From Halomonas beimenensis (GTDB lineage Bacteria; Pseudomonadota; Gammaproteobacteria; Pseudomonadales; Halomonadaceae), in assembly GCF_002549795.1 (NCBI RefSeq), contig NZ_CP021435.1:3968001-4032000 (forward strand): a DNA stretch of 64,000 nucleotides, written 5' to 3'. The notes beneath the pieces are model-generated. The model was not told the DNA's origin. It made no database searches and was given only the letters and a program-made list of their open reading frames with translations. The position numbers and the translations under genes are program-made. Numbering within the stretch: position 1 is the first letter of the stretch; each line of letters opens with the position of its first letter. Below are positions 1 through 8,656 of the stretch, piece by piece.

Positions 1-406
<406 letters not shown>

Positions 407-433
407 ACACGCGCGACGCAAAAGGGACCATGT

Positions 434-1201
434 ATGAAAATCGCCACCATCAATGTCAACGGCATCCGCGAGGCGGTGGGTCGGGGCTTCCTCGACTGGC
501 TGGCCAACCAGGATGCCGACGTCGTCTGCGTGCAGAATCTCAAGGCCAAGAGCTTCGAACTCGACGACAGCATCCTCTATCCCGAAGGCTACGAGGGCTA
601 CTTCCTCGACGCCGAACAGGACGGGTTCTCCGGGGTCGGGCTGTACTGCCGCAAGATCCCCAAGGCGATCATGTATGGCCTGGGCTTCCCCCAGTGCGAC
701 CACGAGGCCCGCTTCCTGCAGGCCGACTATGATCGCTTCAGCATCGCCAGCTTCCTGATGCCCGACGGCAGCGATCCCGCCGCCAAGCAGGCCTTCATGG
801 CCCAGTACCAGGAATACCTGGCCAAGATGGCCCGCAAGCGCCGGGAATACATCATCTGCGGGACCTGGCACATCGCCCACAAGACCATCGACCTGGCCAA
901 CTGGGCGGACAACCAGACGACCCCGGGCTTCAAGCCCGAGGAACGCGCCTGGATGGACCAGGTGCTCGGCCCGACCGGCTTCATCGACACCTTCCGCGAG
1001 ATCAACCGCGACGCCGGCGAGTACACCTGGTGGCCGGCGCTGGACCAGGACCAGCCCCGGGAACGCCAGGAGGGCTGGCGCATCGACTACCAGCTGGTCG
1101 GCCCCAATTTCCGTCGCCACGTGATCGACGCCTGGATCGACTACGATGCGACCTTCTCCGAGTACGCGCCGCTGATCGTGGAGTACGACCTGACGCTCTG
1201 A
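434..1201 (+). CDS. crc: Crc-like catabolite repression control protein (inactive exonuclease III fold)
   Basis: This 255-residue protein has the exonuclease III/AP endonuclease fold (MKIATINVNGIREAV start, RAWMDQVLGPTGFIDTFR, WRIDYQL) but lacks most catalytic residues. The metal-binding Glu of the QE motif is Asn35. The GDFN motif reads GTWH (Thr144, His146). The C-terminal SDH motif reads SEY. Only Asp218 of WRIDY is kept. Pseudomonas Crc shows the same loss and acts with Hfq to block translation of catabolic mRNAs. Its position divergent to pyrE and upstream of rph matches Pseudomonas crc. An AAGGG ribosome site precedes the ATG. The alternative call, a working xthA, is unlikely given the lost residues. 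Whether it binds Hfq here is inferred. Confidence 0.8.
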   Translation: MKIATINVNGIREAVGRGFLDWLANQDADVVCVQNLKAKSFELDDSILYPEGYEGYFLDAEQDGFSGVGLYCRKIPKAIMYGLGFPQCDHEARFLQADYDRFSIASFLMPDGSDPAAKQAFMAQYQEYLAKMARKRREYIICGTWHIAHKTIDLANWADNQTTPGFKPEERAWMDQVLGPTGFIDTFREINRDAGEYTWWPALDQDQPRERQEGWRIDYQLVGPNFRRHVIDAWIDYDATFSEYAPLIVEYDLTL

Positions 1202-1233
1202 CACGCCTCCCTTCGTCGCCGTCGCGCCCCGCG

Positions 1234-1268
1234 ACGCAACACGCCGGCCTGGAGCCGGCGTGTTGCGT
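1234..1268. terminator. Bidirectional hairpin terminator between crc and rph
   Basis: A perfect 15-bp stem (1234-1248 with 1254-1268) encloses a 5-base loop between two convergent genes. A short T run follows on the plus strand and the minus-strand side is weakly A/T flanked, so it could serve both genes. Confidence 0.8.
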
Positions 1269-1274
1269 TTGAAG

Positions 1275-2012
1275 CTACCCGCGGATGCCCAGGGCCTCGC
1301 GCTGGTGGGCGAACAGCGACTCGCCGGCCCGCTCGGCCAGGTCGAGCATGGCGTTGAGCTGCTGCCGATCGTAGGTGCCCGACTCCGCGGTGCCCTGCAC
1401 CTCGATCAGGCCGCCGCCCTCGGCCATCACCACGTTCATGTCGGTATCGGCACTGGAGTCCTCCGGATAGTCCAGGTCGACCACGGGCACGCCCTTGAAC
1501 AGGCCCACCGAGACCGAGCCGACCAGCTGGTGGAAGGGATCGCCCTTGATCAGCTTCTCGCGCTGCAGGTAGCGGATGGCGTCGACCAGGGCCACGCAGC
1601 CGCCGGTGATGGAGGCGGTGCGGGTGCCACCGTCGGCCTGGATGACGTCACAGTCCACGGTGATGGTGAATTCGCCGAGTTTCTTGAGGTTCACCGCCGC
1701 CCGCAGCGAGCGGCCGATCAGCCGCTGGATCTCCAGGGTGCGGCCGCCCTGCTTGCCTCGGGTGGCCTCGCGGCCGCCGCGGGTGTGGGTGGCCCGGGGC
1801 AGCATGCCGTACTCGGCGGTCACCCAGCCCTGCTTCTTGCCGCGCAGCCAGCGCGGCACGCCGGCCTCGACGCTGGCGTTGCACAGCACGCGGGTGTCGC
1901 CGAACTCCACCAGCACCGAGCCCTCGGCGTGGCGGGTATAGTCGCGGGTCAGGCGGATCTCACGGGGCTGGTCGGGGGCGCGTCCGCTGGGACGCCGAAT
2001 GTCCGAGGACAT
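1275..2012 (-). CDS. rph: Ribonuclease PH
   Basis: RNase PH is a phosphorolytic 3'-5' exoribonuclease that trims tRNA 3' ends. The protein shows the family blocks [19 protein letters not shown] near the N-terminus, [20 protein letters not shown], the [19 protein letters not shown] core and the C-terminal [13 protein letters not shown]. From the ATG at 2012 it is 245 residues, close to the usual 238-240. That start has a GAGAGG ribosome site and gives the normal [12 protein letters not shown]-terminus, so the longer frame starting at 2051 is rejected. The gene is divergent from yicC and convergent with the Crc-like gene. Confidence 0.95.
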   Translation of the reverse strand: MSSDIRRPSGRAPDQPREIRLTRDYTRHAEGSVLVEFGDTRVLCNASVEAGVPRWLRGKKQGWVTAEYGMLPRATHTRGGREATRGKQGGRTLEIQRLIGRSLRAAVNLKKLGEFTITVDCDVIQADGGTRTASITGGCVALVDAIRYLQREKLIKGDPFHQLVGSVSVGLFKGVPVVDLDYPEDSSADTDMNVVMAEGGGLIEVQGTAESGTYDRQQLNAMLDLAERAGESLFAHQREALGIRG

Positions 2013-2096
2013 GGCACCTCTCTCGAAGTCGGGGGATGGAATGGCGACCATTCTACACGGTCCGGGGGCGGAATCGTTTACACTGCCTGTCTCACT

Positions 2097-2264
2097 CAGG
2101 GCAATCGCAGTCGGATCTGGCGAGGGGCGCCGGGGACAGGTCGAAGAGGGGGTCCTACGCCATGGACGGCGTCGGTAGCGCCCAGGGAGGGGTTCACAGC
2201 GCCCCCTCGCAGACCTGTCGACGGATCAGCCCCGCACGACAACGCTAACTGCGATACCCCTACT
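2097..2264 (+). repeat. Intergenic repeat family, medium form (copy A)
   Basis: This element between rph and yicC is bounded by imperfect inverted ends (CAGGGCAATCGCAG at the left, ACTGCGATACCCCTA at the right). Its interior (about 2112-2230) is shared with the element at 62281-62536, and its two ends are shared with the short element at 63601-63660. It carries no credible gene. It could fold into a long hairpin in the divergent rph-yicC leader. Confidence 0.75.
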
Positions 2265-2295
2265 GTTTCACCGACGGCATCCCAGGAGTCTTCCC

Positions 2296-3159
2296 ATGGT
2301 CCACAGCATGACGGCCTTTTCGCGGCAGGACCGCGACGGTGACTGGGGCCGGCTTCAGCTGGAGCTGCGCTCGGTCAACCAGCGCTATCTCGAGCCCCAC
2401 TTCCGCCTGCCGGAGGCGCTCCGCGACCTGGAGCCCGAGTTCCGGGACGCCCTGCGAGGGCGCCTGGCCCGGGGCAAGGTGGAGTGCCAGTTACGCTTCG
2501 ACCCGGCCGAGACCGGCACCACCCTCCAGGTCAACCAGGCACGCCTCGATGCCCTGATCGACGCCCTCGCCCAGATCCACGATGAGGTGCCCCAGGCGCC
2601 CCTTCCCGACGCCCTGGCGCTGCTCGACCATCCGGGCGTGCTCGAGGCCCCCGCCCCCGACCTGGAGACCGTCAAGGCCGAGGCGAGGGCGCTGTTCCAG
2701 GAGGCCCTGGACGACCTGGTCGCCGGGCGCGCCCGGGAGGGCGACAAGCTGGCCGCGCTGATCCGCGAGCGCCTGGATGGCGTGCGCGACCAGGTCGCCG
2801 AGGTGCGCCGCCTGCTGCCCGAGATCCTCGAGCGCCAGCGCCACCAGCTGCTCGAGCGCCTGGCGGAGATGCGCACCGAGCTCGACCCCCAGCGCCTGGA
2901 GGCGGAGCTGGTGCTGCTCGTCCAGAAGGCCGACGTGGCCGAGGAGCTCGATCGCCTGGAGACCCATGTCGACGAGGTGGAGCGCCAGCTGACCCAGCGC
3001 GGCCCCATCGGCCGGCGCCTGGACTTCCTGATGCAGGAGCTCAACCGCGAGGCCAACACCCTGTCGTCCAAGTCGGTGGTCGCCGAATCCACTCGCTGCG
3101 CCGTGGAGCTCAAGGTGCTGATCGAGCAGATGCGCGAGCAGATCCAGAACATCGAGTGA
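2296..3159 (+). CDS. yicC: YicC family endoribonuclease
   Basis: YicC proteins are stress-induced endoribonucleases with a conserved N-terminal block and a C-terminal DUF1732 domain. This 287-residue protein has the standard start (MVHSMTAFSR), the ELRSVNQRYLEP block and the diagnostic C-terminus PIGRRLDFLMQELNREANTL followed by SKSVVAE. The middle is rich in charged helices and probably coiled. An AGGAG site precedes the ATG. It is divergent from rph, a pairing also found in E. coli and Pseudomonas. In Pseudomonas gmk follows directly; here about 8 kb of other genes intervene. Confidence 0.95.
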   Translation: MVHSMTAFSRQDRDGDWGRLQLELRSVNQRYLEPHFRLPEALRDLEPEFRDALRGRLARGKVECQLRFDPAETGTTLQVNQARLDALIDALAQIHDEVPQAPLPDALALLDHPGVLEAPAPDLETVKAEARALFQEALDDLVAGRAREGDKLAALIRERLDGVRDQVAEVRRLLPEILERQRHQLLERLAEMRTELDPQRLEAELVLLVQKADVAEELDRLETHVDEVERQLTQRGPIGRRLDFLMQELNREANTLSSKSVVAESTRCAVELKVLIEQMREQIQNIE

Positions 3160-3187
3160 TGGCCGGACAGATCAAGGTTCCGCCAAC

Positions 3188-3307
3188 GTGAATCACTCCG
3201 TCCATGACCGCCTTGTTGCCTTTCTCTACGGCCAGAGCTGGACCAGCGAACGCAAGTGCGTCAGGGCGGACCTCGAGCCCGCCGTCAGGGAAGGGGAAGT
3301 CGCCTGA
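3188..3307 (+). CDS. Small ORF coupled to the AlbA_2 gene (39 residues, unknown)
   Basis: A GTG-initiated reading frame of 39 codons begins VNHSVHDRLVAFLYGQSW and ends REGEVA. Its stop overlaps the next gene's ATG in a TGATG arrangement, so ribosomes could pass directly from one to the other. No ribosome site is obvious before the GTG and the frame stays open back into yicC. It may therefore be a remnant of a longer gene, or chance. I do not recognise the family. The Trp/Cys/Arg-containing sequence looks protein-like, but this is weak evidence. Confidence 0.35.
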   Translation: MNHSVHDRLVAFLYGQSWTSERKCVRADLEPAVREGEVA

Positions 3308-4950
3308 TGCAACCCGAATATCTGCTACGACGCCTACTCGCCGGAGCCGGTGAAAGCGAGATCGTCGAGTTCAAGGAAGCCAAGAACACCTTCAGTTTCG
3401 ACAAGCTTGGCAAGTACGTCTCGGCATTGAGCAATGAGGCGAACCTCCAGGGCCTCACGAGCGCCTGGCTGGTTTTCGGTGTCAAGGACAATCATCGCGT
3501 GATCGGCACCCGCTTCCGGGAGAGTCCCAAGGAACTTCAGTCATTGAAGAAGGAAGTCGCCGACAAGACCACCCATCGCTTGACCTTTATCGAGATTCAC
3601 ACCGTACGACATCGGGATGGCCGGGTATTGCTGTTCGAGATACCGGCGGCGCCGCGGGGCATGCCGGTGGCTTGGGACGGACGCTACTACGGCCGCGATG
3701 GGGAATCCCTCGGTCCACTCTCCATCGAAGAGATCGAGCGCATCCGTCATCAGAATCGCCAGCACGACTGGAGCGCCGAAATCTGCCAGGGCGCCACCCT
3801 CGACGACCTCAGCGAGGAGGCGATCGCCCTGGCACGCCAGGAATACGCCACCAAGCATCCCAGACTCGCCGAGGAAGCCTACCTCTGGGACGATGCGACT
3901 TTCCTGAACAAGGCCAAGATCACGATCCAGGGGCAGGTCACCCGAGCCGCCATCTTGCTGCTGGGCAAGCCGGAAGCCTCCCACTGGCTCAACCCTGCCT
4001 CCCCCACCATCACCTGGATCCTGAAGGATCGGGATGGGCTGGAGCGGGACTACGAGCACTTCACCTGCCCGCTGCTCATGAGCGCCGAACAGGTGTTCCG
4101 CAAGATCCGCAATCTGAAGTACCGTTACATGGCGGATGGCAGCCTGTTCCCCGAGGAAGTCGATCAGTACGATCCCTTCATCATCCGCGAGGCACTGAAC
4201 AACGCCATCGCGCATCAGGATTACGAGCTGGGCGGCAAGATCGCGGTGGTGGAATTCGAGGATGGCAGGTTGTGCTTCAGCAACCCCGGACGCTTCATTC
4301 CCGGGTCCGTGGAGAGAGTGATCCAGGCGGACGCACCAGAGTCACGTTACCGGAATCGCTTCCTGACGGATGCCATGGTCAACCTCAACATGATCGACAC
4401 CATCGGCAGCGGCATCCGCAAGATGTTCGTCATCCAGAAGAACCGCTTCTTCCCCTTGCCGGAGTACCAGCTCGACCAGGATCGAGTCCAGGTGACCATC
4501 ACCGGGCGTGTCGTCGATCTCAACTACGCCAGGAAGCTGGCCGAGCTGCCGGACCTGACGCTGGACGACATCATCCTGCTCGACCGGGTGCAGAAACGAA
4601 AGCCGTTGACGGATGAACAAGCCAGGCACCTGAAGCGACAGGGGCTGATCGAAGGCAGGAAGCCCAACTTCCACATCTCTGCGCACGTGGCCCGCCACAG
4701 TGATGAGAAGGCCCGATACATCCGCAATCGAGGCTTTGATGACCAGCCCTACAAGCAGCTCATCTGCGACTACCTCGAGGAATTCGGCGAGGCCCGGCGC
4801 AAGGATATCGATGCGCTGCTGCTAGACAAACTGCCGGATATCCTAGACGAACACCAGAAGAGCCACAAGGTCAAAAACCTTCTTCAATCCCTTAAAAATC
4901 AAGGTGTTATAGAGCCAGAAGGCAAGAGATGGAGAATGTCTAAGGGCTGA
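3307..4950 (+). CDS. AlbA_2 (Schlafen-type) domain ATP-binding regulator
   Basis: The 547-residue protein begins with an AlbA_2/Schlafen-like nucleic-acid-binding domain (about residues 5-140; ESEIVEFKEAKNTFSF, AWLVFGVKDNHRVIG, YYGRDGES). A GHKL-type ATPase region follows (about 295-395; REALNNAIAHQDY, CFSNPGRFIPGS, MIDTIGSGIRKMF). A predicted winged-helix-like tail runs from about 400 to the end. This is the COG2865-type architecture, often annotated as a transcriptional regulator or putative DNA-binding protein. Such genes are frequently found in mobile or defence-associated islands. The ATG at 3307 follows an AAGGGGA site; the frame extends upstream but lacks homology there. The 3' end is noticeably AT-richer than its neighbours, which suggests transfer. 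Its target is unknown. Confidence 0.85.
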   Translation: MQPEYLLRRLLAGAGESEIVEFKEAKNTFSFDKLGKYVSALSNEANLQGLTSAWLVFGVKDNHRVIGTRFRESPKELQSLKKEVADKTTHRLTFIEIHTVRHRDGRVLLFEIPAAPRGMPVAWDGRYYGRDGESLGPLSIEEIERIRHQNRQHDWSAEICQGATLDDLSEEAIALARQEYATKHPRLAEEAYLWDDATFLNKAKITIQGQVTRAAILLLGKPEASHWLNPASPTITWILKDRDGLERDYEHFTCPLLMSAEQVFRKIRNLKYRYMADGSLFPEEVDQYDPFIIREALNNAIAHQDYELGGKIAVVEFEDGRLCFSNPGRFIPGSVERVIQADAPESRYRNRFLTDAMVNLNMIDTIGSGIRKMFVIQKNRFFPLPEYQLDQDRVQVTITGRVVDLNYARKLAELPDLTLDDIILLDRVQKRKPLTDEQARHLKRQGLIEGRKPNFHISAHVARHSDEKARYIRNRGFDDQPYKQLICDYLEEFGEARRKDIDALLLDKLPDILDEHQKSHKVKNLLQSLKNQGVIEPEGKRWRMSKG

Positions 4951-4962
4951 GCCTTAGACATT
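4935..4962. terminator. Hairpin over the stop codon of the AlbA_2 gene
   Basis: A perfect 11-bp inverted repeat (4935-4945 with 4952-4962) has a 6-base loop that contains the stop codon, and TCTAGACATTT follows. There is no clean T tract, so it may be a terminator, an operator for the upstream protein, or both. Confidence 0.5.
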
Positions 4963-5145
4963 TCTAGACATTTGGGCGGAAGCTGGCGAGGGGACGAAAA
5001 GGCCTCTTGACGACGTGGTACTTTGCCTTACCGAATTGCCTATGAGAGTGGCCCCAAGTTACCGCAGCTCAGGACTCCCTCCCCGTTACCGGGCGCGAAT
5101 AGGTTGCAGATGAAAGCAAACTGGATTGATTTGTCTCGTGGGGGG

Positions 5146-6879
5146 ATGCTTACCGCGATGATGCAGTGGCGGCTCGCCTCCCTGGTGCTCGCCTGCCTCC
5201 TCGCCCTGCCGGCCACCGGCCTGGCTCAGGACGACGACAAGACCATCGTGGTCGGCGGGGATCGCTACCACCCGCCCTACGAGTTCCTCGACGAGGACGG
5301 CCGTCCCGCCGGCTACAACGTGGAGCTCACCCGGGCCATCGCCGAGGTGATGGGCATCGAGGTGCGCATCGCGCTGGGCGACTGGGACGAGATGCGCCAG
5401 GGGCTCGAGAGCGGCGAGATCGACGTGCTCCAGGGCATGTCCTACTCCGAGCCGCGCGACGCCACCTTCGACTTCGCCCCGCCCCACGCCATCGTCCATC
5501 AGTCGATCTTCGCCCGGCGTGGGACGCCGCCCGTGCAGGACCTGGAGGCGCTGCGCGGCAAGGAGGTCATCGTCCAGCGCGGCGACATCATGCACGACTA
5601 CCTGATCGACCAGGCGGTGGGGGCCGAGCTGGTCACCACCGACACCCATGCCGACGCGATGCGCGCGCTGGCCGCCGGCCAGCACGACTATGCCCTGGTG
5701 GCCAACCTGCCGGCCCTCTACCTGAGCCGGGAACTGGGGCTCACCAACCTGGCACCCGTCGCCCGGCCCTTCTCGCTGCGCTACGGCTATGCGGTCCGCG
5801 AGGGCAACGCCGACCTGCTGGCCCAGTTCAGCGAGGGCCTGGCCATCCTCAAGAACACCGGCCGCCACCAGGCGATCTACGACAAGTGGCTGGGCCCCCT
5901 GGAACAGGCGGACGGCATCCCCTGGAAACGCATCGGCCTGGTCGGGGCCATCGCCTCCGGCCTGCTGCTGCTGATCCTGGGGGGCATCGTGGTCTGGAAC
6001 CGCATGCTTCAGCGGGAGGTGGCCAGCCGTACCGAGGAGCTGCGCCGACAGCAGCAACAGCTGATCCAGGCCGACAAGATGACGTCCCTGGGCATCCTGG
6101 TCTCCGGCGTCGCCCACGAGATCAACAACCCCAGCAGCCTGCTGCTGCTGAACCTGCCGGTGCTGCGCGACGCCTATGCCGACGCCCGACCGGTGCTCGA
6201 CGAGCACCATCGCCAGCAGGGGGACTTCCCGCTCGGCGGCCTGCCCTACTCGCGCATGCGCGACGAGATTCCCTCCATGCTCGACGAGATGCTGGAGGGC
6301 ACCCAGCGCATCAAGCGCATCGTCGGCGACCTCAAGGATTTCGCGCGACAGGGCGACAGCGACCTCGGCGAGCGTCTCGACCTCAACGAGGTGGTCGGGA
6401 CGGCGGTGCGCCTGGTGGACAACTCGATCCGCAAGGCCACCGACCGGTTCGAGCCGCACTACGCCGACGACCTGCCCGACATCCAGGGCAATGCCCAGCG
6501 CATCGAACAGGTGGTGATCAACCTGGTGCTGAACGCCTGCCAGGCCCTGGAGCGGCGCGACCAGGGCATCCGCCTGACGACCCGTTACCTGGCCGGCGAC
6601 GAGGAGGTGGCCCTGGAGGTACGCGACGAGGGACGGGGCATCGATCCCGAGGCGATCAACCGGCTGACCGATCCCTTCTTCACCACCCGGCGCGAGTGCG
6701 GCGGCACCGGCCTGGGCCTGTCCGTCTCCGCCGGCATCGTGCGCGAGCACCAGGGCCGGCTGGCCTTCGACTCGTCCCCCGGCGAGGGCACGACCGTCAC
6801 CCTGACGCTGCCCGTGGCCCCGGCAGCAGACACTGCCGGGCCGGCGACCGACACCCCCTGGATGCAAGCGGACCGATGA
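5146..6879 (+). CDS. Sensor histidine kinase with periplasmic amino-acid-binding (SBP_bac_3) domain
   Basis: From the ATG at 5146 the protein has 577 residues. A signal sequence (to about residue 28, ending ATGLAQ) precedes a type 3 solute-binding domain (about 33-255; YHPPYEFLDEDGRPAGYNVE, GEIDVLQGMSYSEPRDATF, KWLGPL). A membrane segment lies at about 265-288 and a DHp helix follows, with phospho-acceptor His324 in GVAHEINNPSS. The HATPase has N-box VVINLVLNACQAL, DEGRGIDPE and GGTGLGLSVS. SBP_bac_3 domains usually bind polar amino acids, so the kinase probably senses an extracellular amino acid; glutamine is inferred from the downstream genes. It overlaps the response regulator by ATGA. The start is uncertain: ATGs at 5110 and 5158 are alternatives and none has a strong ribosome site. 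Confidence 0.9.
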   Translation: MLTAMMQWRLASLVLACLLALPATGLAQDDDKTIVVGGDRYHPPYEFLDEDGRPAGYNVELTRAIAEVMGIEVRIALGDWDEMRQGLESGEIDVLQGMSYSEPRDATFDFAPPHAIVHQSIFARRGTPPVQDLEALRGKEVIVQRGDIMHDYLIDQAVGAELVTTDTHADAMRALAAGQHDYALVANLPALYLSRELGLTNLAPVARPFSLRYGYAVREGNADLLAQFSEGLAILKNTGRHQAIYDKWLGPLEQADGIPWKRIGLVGAIASGLLLLILGGIVVWNRMLQREVASRTEELRRQQQQLIQADKMTSLGILVSGVAHEINNPSSLLLLNLPVLRDAYADARPVLDEHHRQQGDFPLGGLPYSRMRDEIPSMLDEMLEGTQRIKRIVGDLKDFARQGDSDLGERLDLNEVVGTAVRLVDNSIRKATDRFEPHYADDLPDIQGNAQRIEQVVINLVLNACQALERRDQGIRLTTRYLAGDEEVALEVRDEGRGIDPEAINRLTDPFFTTRRECGGTGLGLSVSAGIVREHQGRLAFDSSPGEGTTVTLTLPVAPAADTAGPATDTPWMQADR

Positions 6880-8309
6880 GCATGAACCTCTATCCCTCGT
6901 TCGGCCTCCTGCTGGTCGACGACGAACCCTCCTTCCTGCGCAGCCTGAGCATCGCGCTCGAGCGCAGCGGTGGCATCACCCACCTCCATCGCTGCCAGGA
7001 CAGCCGCGAGGTGATGGACATCCTGGCCCGGGAGAACATCGGCCTGGTGACCCTGGACCTGACCATGCCCCACCTGTCCGGAGAAGAGCTGCTCCGTCGC
7101 ATCGTCGAGGAGCATCCGGACGTCGGGGTCATCGTGATCAGCGGCCTGAACCAGGTGGAGACCGCCGTCGACTGCATCAAGCTCGGCGCCTTCGACTACT
7201 TCGTCAAGACCGACGAGCAGGACCGGCTGATCGAGGGCATCAAGCGTGCCATCCGCCTGCAGGAGCTGCGCCACGAGAACCAGGAGCTGCGCCGGCGCTT
7301 CCTCAACGATACCCTCGAGCGCCCCGAGGCCTTCGCTCGCCTCGTCACCGACGACAAGGGCATGCGCTCGGTCTTCCAGTACCTCGAGTCGGTGGCCCCG
7401 AGCAGTCAGCCCTTGCTGATCGGCGGGGAGAGCGGGGTCGGCAAGGAACTCATCGCCCGCGCGGCCCATGAGTTGAGCGAGCGCCCCGGCCCGCTGGTCT
7501 GCGTCAACGTGGCGGGCCTGGACGACAACGTCTTCGCCGACACCCTCTTCGGCCACCAGCGGGGCGCCTTCACCGGGGCCGACCAGGCGCGCGCCGGGAT
7601 GATCGAGCAGGCCGCCGAGGGCACCCTCTTCCTCGACGAGATCGGCGATCTCAGCATGGCCTCCCAGGTCAAGCTGCTGCGGCTACTCCAGGAAGGGGAG
7701 TACTACCCCCTGGGCAGCGACCGGCCCAAGCGGATGCGGGCGCGGATCGTGGTGGCCACCCACCATGACCTCGACGCCCGCCAGCGGGAGGGGAGCTTCC
7801 GCAAGGACCTCTACTACCGGCTGCGCACCCACCAGGTCCAGATCCCCCCGCTACGCAGGCGCAAGGGCGACATCCCGCTGCTGCTGGATCACTTCCTCGC
7901 CGAGGCCGCCGACGAACTCGGCAAGGCCCGGCCCACCTACCCCCCCGAGCTGCCGGTGCTGCTGGCCAACTACGCCTTCCCCGGCAACGTGCGGGAGCTG
8001 CGCGCCATGGCCTACGACGCCATGAGCGTCCACCGCTCGCGGACGCTGTCCATGGAGGTGTTCAAGCGCGCCATCGACCCGTCCCAGGCGCCCCCCTCGC
8101 CGACGGAGAACGGCGCGACGGAGCGCGCGGTCTTCGCCCCGGACGAGCCCCTGCCGACGCTGCACGAGGTGGCCGACCTGCTGGTGCACGAGGCCATGCG
8201 CCGGGCCGAGGGCAATCAGTCCATCGCCTCGCGGCTGCTGGGCATCTCCCAGCCGGCGTTGAGCAAGCGGCTGAAGAAGATGCGCGAGAGCGGCCCGGAA
8301 CCCCTATAA
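6876..8309 (+). CDS. Sigma-54-dependent NtrC-family response regulator
   Basis: A 477-residue regulator with an N-terminal receiver domain (acidic pair Asp15-Asp16, phospho-acceptor Asp61 in TLDLTMPHLSG, Lys in YFVKTDE), a central AAA+ domain and a C-terminal Fis-type helix-turn-helix (NQSIASRLLGISQPALSKRL). The AAA+ domain has Walker A GGESGVGKE at about 184-192, the sigma-54 contact loop GAFTGA at about 230-235 and Walker B GTLFLDEIGD. The intact GAFTGA loop marks it as a true sigma-54 activator. It is co-transcribed with the kinase (ATGA overlap). A perfect sigma-54 promoter lies 177 bases after its stop, so its main target is very probably the next operon. Confidence 0.95.
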   Translation: MSMNLYPSFGLLLVDDEPSFLRSLSIALERSGGITHLHRCQDSREVMDILARENIGLVTLDLTMPHLSGEELLRRIVEEHPDVGVIVISGLNQVETAVDCIKLGAFDYFVKTDEQDRLIEGIKRAIRLQELRHENQELRRRFLNDTLERPEAFARLVTDDKGMRSVFQYLESVAPSSQPLLIGGESGVGKELIARAAHELSERPGPLVCVNVAGLDDNVFADTLFGHQRGAFTGADQARAGMIEQAAEGTLFLDEIGDLSMASQVKLLRLLQEGEYYPLGSDRPKRMRARIVVATHHDLDARQREGSFRKDLYYRLRTHQVQIPPLRRRKGDIPLLLDHFLAEAADELGKARPTYPPELPVLLANYAFPGNVRELRAMAYDAMSVHRSRTLSMEVFKRAIDPSQAPPSPTENGATERAVFAPDEPLPTLHEVADLLVHEAMRRAEGNQSIASRLLGISQPALSKRLKKMRESGPEPL

Positions 8310-8407
8310 CCTCGCGGTGGCCATAACCTAGGTTATAGCCTCGAATAATCCTTTTATTTCAATACCTTAAGATGAGAACTCCGACACTGTCCGGTCCCGG
8401 GTTATAG
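8304..8407. promoter_or_regulatory. Putative upstream activator sites of the response regulator
   Basis: The 8-mer CTATAACC occurs at 8304-8311 (overlapping the regulator's stop codon). Its reverse complement GGTTATAG occurs at 8331-8338 and again at 8400-8407. A perfect 14-bp palindrome, ATAACCTAGGTTAT, lies at 8323-8336. These AT-rich dyads stand 80-180 bases upstream of a sigma-54 promoter, the usual place for binding sites of NtrC-type activators. Assignment to the neighbouring regulator is inferred from position and symmetry. Confidence 0.65.
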
Positions 8408-8485
8408 CCCTTCGTCGCCCTGCCTCGCCGCCGGCATCATAAGAATCCCCTTTTTATTCAACCACCCAAGAGAGATTCGCCCGAC

Positions 8486-8501
8486 TGGCACGCGCCTTGC
8501 T
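8486..8501 (+). promoter_or_regulatory. Sigma-54 (RpoN) promoter of the AGCS operon
   Basis: TGGCACGCGCCTTGCT matches the sigma-54 consensus TGGCACG-N4-TTGCW at every defined position, with GG of -24 and GC of -12 correctly spaced. It faces the AGCS transporter gene and predicts a transcript start near 8512, leaving a leader of about 130 bases. Confidence 0.9.
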
Positions 8502-8563
8502 CTGGATAGGACGGCTCCCCGACGGGAGTCGCCATCCTTCAAGAGCAAGAGGTTCGACGACCC

Positions 8564-8656
8564 ATGCCAACAACAACGAAGGCGGCCGGCATGGCCGCGA
8601 CCGCACCCCGCACCACCACAAGCGCCAAGCAGGGAGGTGCCGGATGCTGGATCTGA
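8564..8656 (+). CDS. Possible 30-residue leader ORF before the AGCS gene
   Basis: Within the leader of the sigma-54 transcript an ATG opens a 30-codon frame rich in Thr and Ala (MPTTTKAAG start) and ends 10 bases inside the AGCS gene, overlapping its start in another frame. The ribosome site is weak (AAGAGG well upstream). It could couple or modulate translation of the transporter, or be chance; no homology is recognised. Confidence 0.22.
   Translation: MPTTTKAAGMAATAPRTTTSAKQGGAGCWI

Noticed and set aside
434..1201. Functional exonuclease III (xthA)
   Set aside because: The metal-binding Glu, the GDFN Asp and Asn and the SDH His are all replaced; neighbours match crc.
5166..8309. A single 1047-codon plus-strand frame including the response regulator
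   Set aside because: Its first 570 codons are an Arg/Pro-rich shadow of the kinase gene; the real regulator starts at 6876 with ATGA overlap.
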